Shown here: piece by piece, positions 12,566 through 19,100 of the stretch | Numbering within the stretch: the first letter of the stretch is position 1 | Layout: the number at the start of each line of letters is the position of its first letter | Virus record (IMG/VR): IMGVR_UViG_3300038441_000972 | Span: 1 to 23,482 of that record | Source: a virus | Strand: one strand, 5' to 3' | Length of the DNA: 23,482 bases | Program-made: the position numbers and the translations under genes | Notes under the pieces: model-generated | What the model saw: only the letters and a program-made list of their open reading frames with translations | The model's database searches: none | What the model was told of the DNA's origin: nothing

Positions 12566-12756
12566 TGCCGCCGACCGATACCGGCACGAAGGTCACGTCG
12601 ATTGAGTCGCCGATCGTCCACCAGATCGCGGTGCCAGCGGCGTGGCATCTCGGAGGGCACGGTGACCCGGTCGCCGAGTTCGACTACTTGCAGCTTCGAC
12701 TCCACGAAGATGGCACGGTTACATGGGTACGCGACGCACCGACCAAGGGAGACTGA
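12565..12756 (+). CDS. hypothetical protein, 63 aa
   Basis: Not recognised. The ATG overlaps the protease stop (TGATG). Sequence has a central VPAAWHLGGHGDPVAEFDYL and a C-terminal LRLHEDGTVTWVRDAP, which looks like two beta hairpins. No cysteine, signal or membrane segment. The next gene begins four bases later. Confidence 0.6.
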   Translation: MPPTDTGTKVTSIESPIVHQIAVPAAWHLGGHGDPVAEFDYLQLRLHEDGTVTWVRDAPTKGD

Positions 12757-12760
12757 CGAC

Positions 12761-12904
12761 ATGCCTACCACCACGATGACGAAGGACTACCTCGGTCGGC
12801 CACTGGTCAACGCGACCCCGGGTACGAGCCAGGCGACCGACTCGATGGGTCGGGCAGTTGTGGCTGGCAACAAGGATTACCTGGGGCGTTCGCTCGTCGC
12901 CTAG
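12761..12904 (+). CDS. 47-aa protein with repeated DYLGR-type motif
   Basis: A small protein built of three similar units: KDYLGRPLV, TDSMGRAVV and KDYLGRSLV. The ATG follows GGGAG. The same DYLGR type of small protein occurs near capsid genes of other actinobacterial phages as far as I recall, with no assigned role. Three-fold repetition and the position just before the major capsid gene suggest a head decoration or assembly peptide. It is certainly short and could also be a leader-type ORF. Confidence 0.55.
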   Translation: MPTTTMTKDYLGRPLVNATPGTSQATDSMGRAVVAGNKDYLGRSLVA

Positions 12905-12915
12905 ACGCGCAGCTC

Positions 12916-12931
12916 TGATAGTCGCCTATCA
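12916..12931. promoter_or_regulatory. palindromic site 7
   Basis: Full consensus with centre TCGC at the beginning of the 185-base non-coding stretch before the capsid gene. The rest of that stretch (12932-13089) shows no gene; it may hold a promoter or a translational enhancer for the most abundant protein. Confidence 0.7.
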
Positions 12932-13089
12932 TCTCGCCTCGAGCAGAGGTGACGACTCTCGACACCCGCAGCACCACGGACTCCCGGTAGCTCCGGCTCC
13001 GTCCCTGCGGGCCGACCCGCCCGACGCCTAACCCACCATCACTGGGCCACGGCACATCGGTTGCTGGGTCCGCGTCACCGGGAGGCACC

Positions 13090-14346
13090 ATGCCCCACGC
13101 ACTCGTCGAGGACTACATCCGCGAACGCGACGACCTCGTCAACACCGTCAACGTGCTCAAGAACAACGCCGCCGACCGCGGCAAGGACCCGACTGCCGAC
13201 GACCTCGAGATGATGACGAAGTCGTACGCACGCATCGACCGGCTCGACGAGATGATCGCCGTGCTCGGACGCGACACGACGATGGACCAGGAGACGCGCG
13301 ACAAGCTGCTCTCCCCGACGCCGGGTCCGCCGTCGGAGGTCATGTACCGCTCGGGTGGCGAGATGCTGTGGGACTGCCTGCACGGCACGTTCGGCAGCTC
13401 TCACGACCACGACGACCAGGACGCGAAGCGTCGCTGGGACCTCGTGATGAAGCGTGCCGCCGAGCACATGGGCACGAAGGCATCGAACACGACCCCGGTC
13501 GCGGGCGATGTCGGCGGTCTGTTCGTCGCACCCATCGTCGGTCCGGTCATCGACCTGTCGCCGAAGGGTCAGCCGTTTCTCTCGGCGATCGGGCGGCAGC
13601 AGGCACCGAACGCGCTGACGTTCTCGCGTCCGCGCATCGTCGACCCGAACCTCAAGACAGGCGGCGCGGCCCAGCAGACGTTGGAGAAGGCCGAGCTCGT
13701 CTCCAAGAAGTTCGACATCAAGGTCGACAACCTGTCGCTCAACACGTACGGCGGCTACCTCAACGTGTCGCAGCAGCTCATGTCGCTGCAACCGGCGGGG
13801 TGGAACATCATCATCAGCCAGCTGCAACGTCGTGTCGCGTGGCAGGGTGAGGCAGCGGCGCTCACCGCCCTCGCGTTGACGACGGCGAAGGTCACGCTCG
13901 CGGCGGGAGCGACTGCCGCAGTGACGATCAAGGCGTTGTACGACGCGGCGGCGCTCGTCTACACGAACACGTCGGAGCTGCCGACGTGGATCACGTACGG
14001 ACCCGCGGGCTGGGCGATGCTCGGCTCGCTGGTCGACTCGGCGGGCCGTCCACTGTTCCCGTACCTGGGGGCGGCGAACGCGATCGGTACCGCGTCACTC
14101 GACAGCTTCAACCTCGGTCCGCTCGGGTTGCAGTCGATCCTCACGCCGGCCATCACCGACACCAAGATTTACGTCGGCAACAGCTCGGCGCTCGAGGCGT
14201 ACGTCTACCCGTTCCCGGTCCTCGAAGCCGTCGAGCCTGCACTGCTCGGTCGTCAGGTCGCGGTCGCTGAGGCGATCGCGTTCTACCGGCCCGTGACGAA
14301 CGAGACAGGGCCGGTCAGCAACGGCGCTGTGCTTGTCGGTCCGTAA
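13090..14346 (+). CDS. major capsid protein (HK97 fold)
   Basis: A 418-residue protein with GGGAGG before the ATG. The first 90 or so residues are a helical delta domain (ERDDLVNTVNVLKNN...). The mature part begins around TKASNTTPVAGDVGG. GLFVAPIVGPVIDLS and LNVSQQLM are typical of the HK97 N-arm and P/A domains. IKVDNLSLNTYGGYLNVSQQ and the C-terminal ALLGRQVAVAEAIAFYRP support the assignment. It assembles the icosahedral shell after cleavage by the preceding protease. A strong hairpin follows the stop. Confidence 0.9.
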   Translation: MPHALVEDYIRERDDLVNTVNVLKNNAADRGKDPTADDLEMMTKSYARIDRLDEMIAVLGRDTTMDQETRDKLLSPTPGPPSEVMYRSGGEMLWDCLHGTFGSSHDHDDQDAKRRWDLVMKRAAEHMGTKASNTTPVAGDVGGLFVAPIVGPVIDLSPKGQPFLSAIGRQQAPNALTFSRPRIVDPNLKTGGAAQQTLEKAELVSKKFDIKVDNLSLNTYGGYLNVSQQLMSLQPAGWNIIISQLQRRVAWQGEAAALTALALTTAKVTLAAGATAAVTIKALYDAAALVYTNTSELPTWITYGPAGWAMLGSLVDSAGRPLFPYLGAANAIGTASLDSFNLGPLGLQSILTPAITDTKIYVGNSSALEAYVYPFPVLEAVEPALLGRQVAVAEAIAFYRPVTNETGPVSNGAVLVGP

Positions 14347-14356
14347 CACGACGTGG

Positions 14357-14390
14357 GTGGGGCGGCGGTAACCACCTGCCGCCGCCCCAC
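14357..14390 (+). terminator. GC-rich hairpin after the capsid gene
   Basis: Perfect 12-bp stem, GTGGGGCGGCGG/CCGCCGCCCCAC, with a 10-base loop, 11 bases after the stop. No U tract follows, so it may be a partial terminator or an RNA stabiliser that keeps capsid mRNA abundant. Confidence 0.55.
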
Positions 14391-14411
14391 TCGCACACGG
14401 AAGGACACGAC

Positions 14412-14765
14412 ATGAGCATGAGCATGGACGAGGTACGGCGGGCACAACTCGGACTCGGCTACTACGACGCGAGCTACGACCCGAGCGTCTGGACGCCGGA
14501 CCCGACACTCGCGACGCTCGCACCGAACACGCGGGTGCAGAACTCGGCGGCAGCGACGATCACGTTGACCGGTACGAACTTCGCGACCGACGCGGTCGTC
14601 GTCGTCGACGGCGTCGTCGCGGGTGGCACCCGGGTGAGTGCAACGTCGATGACGTTGAGCTACGCACCGGGTCCGATCGGCTCGGGCAGTCGGGCGTTCA
14701 AGGTCCGCAACGTGTCGGTCAACGAGGACTCGAACGTCGTGAACCTGACGGTGACTGCGACCTGA
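14412..14765 (+). CDS. Ig-like (IPT/TIG) decoration-type protein
   Basis: A 117-residue protein. After a helical N-terminus, residues about 40-115 (ATLAPNTRVQNSAAATITLTG, then VVVVDGVVAGGTRVSATSMT and FKVRNVSVNEDSNVVNLTV) match an IPT/TIG-like immunoglobulin fold. In phages such domains sit on head or tail surfaces, so a capsid decoration or head-tail accessory role is inferred. The ATG follows GGAAGGA at the usual distance. It begins 22 bases past the post-capsid hairpin. Confidence 0.6.
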   Translation: MSMSMDEVRRAQLGLGYYDASYDPSVWTPDPTLATLAPNTRVQNSAAATITLTGTNFATDAVVVVDGVVAGGTRVSATSMTLSYAPGPIGSGSRAFKVRNVSVNEDSNVVNLTVTAT

Positions 14766-14767
14766 CG

Positions 14768-15097
14768 ATGGCGTACGCGACTGCCGCCGAGCTCGCCGCC
14801 GCGTTGAACACGACGGTGACTGCCGAGAACACGAAGGTGCTCGACGACTGCCTCGGATCGGCGACGATCGAGATTGACCACTACCTGCAAGTCGAAGGGA
14901 TCGCAGTGGCGACGATCCCGAGTGCGCTATTGACGCGCGTCAACATCAACCGTGCGGTCGAGTGGTTCAAGGCACCGGCGATGTACGCAGGGATCGCAGG
15001 TGTGCAGGAGACAGGGACGGTGACCGCGCCGAAAGCGCCGTTCGACGATCACGCCGCGACGCTCCTGCCGTACAAGATGTCATGGGGTCTGGCGTGA
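14768..15097 (+). CDS. head-tail connector (gp6/gp15-like)
   Basis: A 109-residue helical protein beginning MAYATAAELAAALNTTVTAE, then LDDCLGSATIEIDHYL and INRAVEWFKAPAMYAGIAG. This helical bundle pattern is that of the head-tail adaptor that docks on the portal. Starts two bases after the preceding stop. The stop TGA is also the first half of palindrome site 8, and the end overlaps a tiny GTG-start frame. Confidence 0.75.
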   Translation: MAYATAAELAAALNTTVTAENTKVLDDCLGSATIEIDHYLQVEGIAVATIPSALLTRVNINRAVEWFKAPAMYAGIAGVQETGTVTAPKAPFDDHAATLLPYKMSWGLA

Positions 15098-15180
15098 TAG
15101 TCGCCTATCAGCGCGGCGGTCCTGTCGCATCACCGCAGCGTGCGTGGCTGTACGCGGGGGAACAGGTACGTCGTGGGTGA
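15094..15180 (+). CDS. possible tiny protein, 28 aa
   Basis: GTG-ATA-GTC frame (product VIVAYQRGGPVASPQRAWLY and eight more residues). It overlaps the connector stop by four bases, and its stop lies inside the start of the next gene. Double overlap is the only support. It occupies the place where a head-closure (stopper) gene is usual but is far too short for one. It might be a coupling peptide or pure chance. Palindrome site 8 covers its start. Confidence 0.3.
   Translation: MIVAYQRGGPVASPQRAWLYAGEQVRRG
15095..15110. promoter_or_regulatory. palindromic site 8
   Basis: Full consensus with centre TCGC, identical in centre to site 7. The left arm contains the TGA stop of the connector gene. 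It lies inside a tightly packed head-tail operon. Confidence 0.7.
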
Positions 15181-15595
15181 GCTTGCGACACTCCGCGGTC
15201 AGGTCGTCGACGCGCTCCGGACCGCGTCCGCGCCGCACACCGACTGGGCGGTCCTCGACCAGCCCGTCGACGGGCTCACGCCACCGGCGTTCATCGTCAT
15301 GTGGTCGGAGCCGATGCTGTTCGGCCCCACAACCAGCTGTGTCTACTCGGCTGGCGTCGACATCCGGATCGTCAGCACACGCGTCGAACCGGGCGTCGGT
15401 CTCGATGTCCTCGAGTTGATGGTCGAGACGGCAGTCTCGGCGCTCGTCGAGGCACGACACCCGATCCGGCAGGTATCGAAGCCCGCGCCGTACGACGTGG
15501 ACGGGGTCCGGTATCAGAGCGTCGTCGCGTTGTGCACCGCGACGGTGAGCATCACCCAACCCGCGCTGCTTGCAGCATCGAACGGAGGCCACTAA
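15173..15595 (+). CDS. tail terminator protein
   Basis: A 140-residue protein starting at the GTG at 15173; frames reaching 15140 lack a good site. LATLRGQVVDALRTASAPHTDWAVLDQPVDG, split in the protein by normal loops, leads into TPPAFIVMWSEPM and VDIRIVSTRVEPGVGLDVLELMV, typical of the alpha/beta tail-terminator fold that caps the tail tube before joining to the head. It precedes the tail tube gene directly, which supports the call. TAA overlaps the next ATG. Confidence 0.7.
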   Translation: MGELATLRGQVVDALRTASAPHTDWAVLDQPVDGLTPPAFIVMWSEPMLFGPTTSCVYSAGVDIRIVSTRVEPGVGLDVLELMVETAVSALVEARHPIRQVSKPAPYDVDGVRYQSVVALCTATVSITQPALLAASNGGH

Positions 15596-16032
15596 TGGCT
15601 GTCAGTCCAGTCACCGCCGCACCTTTCATCATCGTCAAGCCGAAGATTCTGCTCGGCAACATCACGACCGGTGTCACCATCGAGTGCGCCGCGAATCAGG
15701 TCGACGCGTCTCCCGAGCAGGACGAGAACACGTACGAGACGTTCTGCGGCACGTACACGACGTACAAGCCGGAGAAGTGGGTCATCACCGTGACGGCGTT
15801 GCAGTCGTTCGGCGCGGCGGGCCTCTGGACGTTGGTGCGTCCGCTCGTCGGCACGGTCACCGCGTTCGAGCTGCTGCCCGACACGTCGGTGGCACGGTCG
15901 GTGTCGAACCCGGCGATGGTCGGCAACGCGCTCGTCAAGGCGTTCCCGTTCCTGACATCGCCGGTCGGCGAGCCGTCCGAGTTCGAGCTGGTGCTGGCCG
16001 TCCAGGGCGTACCGACCTTCCCGATCACCTGA
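15595..16032 (+). CDS. major tail protein
   Basis: A 145-residue protein with GGAGG before the ATG that overlaps the upstream stop. A beta-rich sequence (FIIVKPKILLGNITTGVTIEC, broken by turns, then KPEKWVITVTALQSFGAAGLW and SEFELVLAVQGV) with no helix-rich part fits the compact tail tube fold. Its place after the terminator and before the chaperone pair is diagnostic. Fairly short but within range for siphovirus tube proteins. Confidence 0.75.
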   Translation: MAVSPVTAAPFIIVKPKILLGNITTGVTIECAANQVDASPEQDENTYETFCGTYTTYKPEKWVITVTALQSFGAAGLWTLVRPLVGTVTAFELLPDTSVARSVSNPAMVGNALVKAFPFLTSPVGEPSEFELVLAVQGVPTFPIT

Positions 16033-16035
16033 CCG

Positions 16036-16401
16036 GTGGCCGCGAACGTCCAGATCGACACGTCGGGCTTGGTGCGGCTCCTCAACCGGATGGAGGGCCG
16101 CGCACAGCCCCTCGCGAACGCCGAGTGCACCAAGGAAGCGAAGTCGGTCGTGGAGCAGACGCAGGCGAAGTTGCCTCACCGTTCGGGGGAACTCGCCGAC
16201 TCGTTGAGCGCGGCGCCGGCGAGCACAGGCGCGATCATCACGTGGGCGGCTGTTTATGCTGCGTGGATCGAGTACGGCGGTTCACGTGGTCGTGCTCGTG
16301 TCGCAGGTGGTCGGTATCTCGGTCCCACATGTGCGGGTGCCGACAACCGGATCGCCGCGGCTATCACACGACAGCTCGAACAGGAGGCACGGACGTGGTG
16401 A
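16036..16401 (+). CDS. HK97-gp10-like protein
   Basis: A 121-residue protein with GTG start four bases after the tail tube stop. TQAKLPHRSGELADSLS and AAVYAAWIEYGGSRGR, followed by GGRYLGPT, match HK97-gp10-like proteins, which act at the head-tail joint. In most related phages this gene comes before the tail terminator; here it follows the tail tube gene, so the order is shuffled. Overlaps the next gene as GTGA. Confidence 0.7.
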   Translation: MAANVQIDTSGLVRLLNRMEGRAQPLANAECTKEAKSVVEQTQAKLPHRSGELADSLSAAPASTGAIITWAAVYAAWIEYGGSRGRARVAGGRYLGPTCAGADNRIAAAITRQLEQEARTW

Positions 16402-16697
16402 AGATCAGGGTGGACGCTGCGGACATGACGCTCGCAGAACATGCAGAAGCGGCACAGATCGCGGCGGAGAACGGACATCCGACCGACGGACCGGGCGCGC
16501 AGTTCTACTCGGTGGCAGCGATGGCGTATCTGGTGCACAAGCGGGTCGACCCGACGTTCACGTACGCGCAGGCACTCAACCTCAAGATGAGTGAGCTCGA
16601 CCTCGTCAACGAGGACGAGGGCGGAGAAGCGGCCCCGGAAGCCATCGCCGCCAGCAATGGCGGCGCGCCGCAAACATCGCCCGTATCTGGACCCTGA
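16395..16697 (+). CDS. tail assembly chaperone, frame G
   Basis: A 100-residue protein. GTG at 16395 or 16398; GGAGG is seven or ten bases before, and the second would overlap the upstream stop exactly. The core MTLAEHAEAAQIAAENGHPT and YLVHKRVDPTFTYAQALNL looks helical. The position between tail tube and tape measure, together with an overlapping downstream frame, matches the G part of the G/G-T chaperone pair that coats the tape measure protein during tail assembly. The C-terminus is Ala/Glu/Gly-rich. Confidence 0.65.
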   Translation: MVKIRVDAADMTLAEHAEAAQIAAENGHPTDGPGAQFYSVAAMAYLVHKRVDPTFTYAQALNLKMSELDLVNEDEGGEAAPEAIAASNGGAPQTSPVSGP

Positions 16698-16822
16698 ATC
16701 CACAGGACGTGCTCGACATGCCGATGGGCTTGCTCGACGAGATGAACAGCATCATCCTCGACGAGCAACGCGCACAGCGTCGAGCGCAAGCACGGGCCCG
16801 TGCTCGAGGACGGCACCGGTGA
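16595..16822 (+). CDS. tail assembly chaperone, frame T (via -1 frameshift)
   Basis: This frame is open from 16595 to 16822 and is -1 relative to the G gene. Its coding-like part begins NIARIWTLNPQDVLDMPMGL, then LLDEMNSIILDEQRAQRRAQ and a basic tail, a typical T domain with no good start codon of its own. Expression as a G-T fusion by -1 slippage is expected. No canonical X-XXY-YYZ heptamer is visible; the nearest are G-GGC-GGA (about 16619) and C-CCG-GAA (about 16634). The stop TGA opens palindrome site 9. Confidence 0.5.
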   Translation, partial: ARPRQRGRGRRSGPGSHRRQQWRRAANIARIWTLNPQDVLDMPMGLLDEMNSIILDEQRAQRRAQARARARGRHR

Positions 16823-16835
16823 TAGCCGTCTATCA
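16820..16835. promoter_or_regulatory. palindromic site 9
   Basis: Full consensus with centre CCGT. The left arm holds the TGA stop of the T frame, and the tape measure ATG is 12 bases after the site. Confidence 0.7.
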
Positions 16836-16846
16836 GGACCGATGAC

Positions 16847-19087
16847 ATGCCGAACACTGCCGATGTCATCGTCAAGTTCCTTGCTGACACGTCGCAGCTC
16901 AAGGCGGGGCTGAACGAAGCCGAACGCAGCACGACGGGGGTCACGAAGGCGGTCAAGGGCGTCGGGACCGCTATCACGGGGGCGTTCGTCGCCACCGAGG
17001 TCAAGAGCTGGATCACTGCCGCTGAGACTGCCGATCAGGTGTCGGCGAAGCTCGCCAAGACGCTCAAGAACGCCGGTGACGAAACCGGCAACTGGACGAA
17101 CAAGGCGGAGGAGCTCGCGTCGTCGCTGTCGCGCAAGGTCGGCATCGACGACGAGGTCATCAAGGGTGGGCAGACGATCCTCGCGACGTTCCATGAAGTG
17201 TCGGGAGCGGCGGGTCAGCAGGCAGGCATCTTCGACCGGGCAACGAAGGCGGCGGTCGACCTGTCGGCGACAGGGTTTAGCTCGGTCGAAGGTGCAGCGA
17301 AGATGCTCGGGAAGGCACTCCAAGACCCCGAGAAAGGACTCGCTGCCCTCGGGAAAGCGGGCGTGCAGTTCACCGAGCAGCAGAAGGAACAGATCAAGGT
17401 CCTCCTCGCGAGCGGCGACGCGCTCGGTGCACAGAAGATCATCCTCAAGGAAGTCGAGAATCAGGTCGGCGGCGTCGCCGAGAAATCCGCGACGGGCAGC
17501 ATGAAGATGTCGGTCGCGTTCGGTGAGCTGCAAGAGTCACTCGGTCGCGCGTTACTCCCGACATTCCTGCGCGTCGCGGACGCGGCGGGTGCGGTCGCTG
17601 ACGCGTTCGGCACACTCCCCGCGCCGGTCCAACAGTTCGTTGTCGTCGCCGCGCTTGCGGCCACCACGGTCGGCCTCCTCTATTCGGCAGGCGTGAATGT
17701 CGTGAGGGGCATGAGTGCGATCGCTGGTGGCGTCGCGAAAGCTGCCGCTGAGATTCCTTATCTGATCCTCCGGTTGCAGATGCTCAACGCGACGCAAATC
17801 CTGACCGCGGGTGCGATCGGCCTCGCGGTTGTCGCCATCGCTGGGTTCGTGTGGTGGATGGGCCAGGGCAAGACGGCTGCGGAGGAGGCCGCGGAGGCAG
17901 GGAAGCGGTGGGGTGAAGCGCACGTCAAGGCCGCGGAGGCGGCGGGGCAGACGACGCAGCAGACACTCGCGATCCTCGAGCCGCAGTTGCAGTTGTTGAA
18001 GGCGGCGTACAAGGGCACCGAGTTCGCGATTCAGGAGTACGGCAAGACGAGTCTCGACGGTGCGGCGTCGCAGCGCGAGTTCGGGATGACGACCTTCGAG
18101 GTCACGGAGGCGATGCGTGAGCAGGGCGCGAAGGGCGCGGCCCTGAAAGCACAGATCGAGGAGCTCGAACCTGCAATCAAGAAGCTCAAGGAGGAGCAGA
18201 AGCTCGCAGCGATCACGGAGCAGGCACGCATCGCGGACCTCGACCGACTCGCCGCGGCGTCGGAGGGTGTCGCGACGGCGAACGAGACGCAACGCAAGTC
18301 GGTGACCGACCTCGCGAACGCGTACCTGGCGGGCCAGGGTGGGGCGCTTGGGTATGAGGCGGCGCAGCTCAACGTCGAAGCCGCGCAGAAGAAGGTCGAT
18401 GACCTCATCGCGAAGGGCTCGGTGCCAACTTCGTACGAGTACCGCGATGCGGTGAACTCGTTGGAGCAGTCGAAGATTCAGGCGACGAAAGCCGCTTACG
18501 ACATGCAGGTCACTGAGGGCAATCTCGCCGACAAGCTCAAGAACGAAGGCGTCAGCGGCCTCATCGCGATGAAGAACTCGCTCCTCGAAACGATCCGGGT
18601 GCACGGCGACGCGACGGGTGCGGTGCAAGCACAGATCGACAAGATCGACGACCTCATCGCCAAGAACCCGGTGACGACGAAGGTCGATGCCGAGACGAAA
18701 GACGCGAACGACAAGGTCGACGAGCACGGTCGCAAGGCTGACCATGCGACCCGGCGACGCAACACGCAGATCGACGTGACGTTGACGCCGTACGCGCAGG
18801 AGCAGTTGAACCGGGCAGGGTCGGTCCTCGGCTTCGCGACCGGTGGCCTCGTCCCCGGGTCTCGGTTCACCGCGGTGCCGGCGATCCTCCACGGTGGTGA
18901 GCGTGTCGTGTCCGCCGCGCAGCTCGCAGCAGGGCAGTACAGCGGCGCTGGTGGGACCGGGGGACAAATCTCGATCACGGTGAACGTCGCCGCCGGGACC
19001 CCGCCCGCTGAGGTAGGCGGCGCGATCGTCGACGCGATCCGGTCCTACGAGCGGACGAACGGCACCGCCTGGCGTACGGTCCAGTGA
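16847..19087 (+). CDS. tape measure protein
   Basis: A 746-residue protein and the longest gene in the window. N-terminal VIVKFLADTSQLKAGLNEAE is the classic tape measure start. Long helical and coiled-coil stretches (GVQFTEQQKEQIKVLLASGD, LEPAIKKLKEEQKLAAI) and two hydrophobic segments (about 263-290 and 320-342, AGAIGLAVVAIAGFVWWMG) lie in the middle. It sets tail length (about 110 nm if 0.15 nm per residue) and enters the host membrane. No muralytic domain is obvious. It stops inside palindrome site 10. Confidence 0.9.
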   Translation: MPNTADVIVKFLADTSQLKAGLNEAERSTTGVTKAVKGVGTAITGAFVATEVKSWITAAETADQVSAKLAKTLKNAGDETGNWTNKAEELASSLSRKVGIDDEVIKGGQTILATFHEVSGAAGQQAGIFDRATKAAVDLSATGFSSVEGAAKMLGKALQDPEKGLAALGKAGVQFTEQQKEQIKVLLASGDALGAQKIILKEVENQVGGVAEKSATGSMKMSVAFGELQESLGRALLPTFLRVADAAGAVADAFGTLPAPVQQFVVVAALAATTVGLLYSAGVNVVRGMSAIAGGVAKAAAEIPYLILRLQMLNATQILTAGAIGLAVVAIAGFVWWMGQGKTAAEEAAEAGKRWGEAHVKAAEAAGQTTQQTLAILEPQLQLLKAAYKGTEFAIQEYGKTSLDGAASQREFGMTTFEVTEAMREQGAKGAALKAQIEELEPAIKKLKEEQKLAAITEQARIADLDRLAAASEGVATANETQRKSVTDLANAYLAGQGGALGYEAAQLNVEAAQKKVDDLIAKGSVPTSYEYRDAVNSLEQSKIQATKAAYDMQVTEGNLADKLKNEGVSGLIAMKNSLLETIRVHGDATGAVQAQIDKIDDLIAKNPVTTKVDAETKDANDKVDEHGRKADHATRRRNTQIDVTLTPYAQEQLNRAGSVLGFATGGLVPGSRFTAVPAILHGGERVVSAAQLAAGQYSGAGGTGGQISITVNVAAGTPPAEVGGAIVDAIRSYERTNGTAWRTVQ

Positions 19088-19100
19088 TAGACGGCTATCA
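19085..19100. promoter_or_regulatory. palindromic site 10
   Basis: Full consensus with centre ACGG. It fits exactly between genes: its left arm is the tape measure stop, and the next GTG start begins with the very next base after the right arm. Confidence 0.7.

Noticed and set aside
13075-13827. Leftward open frame opposite the capsid gene
   Set aside because: Antisense shadow; the plus strand encodes a clear HK97-fold capsid protein.
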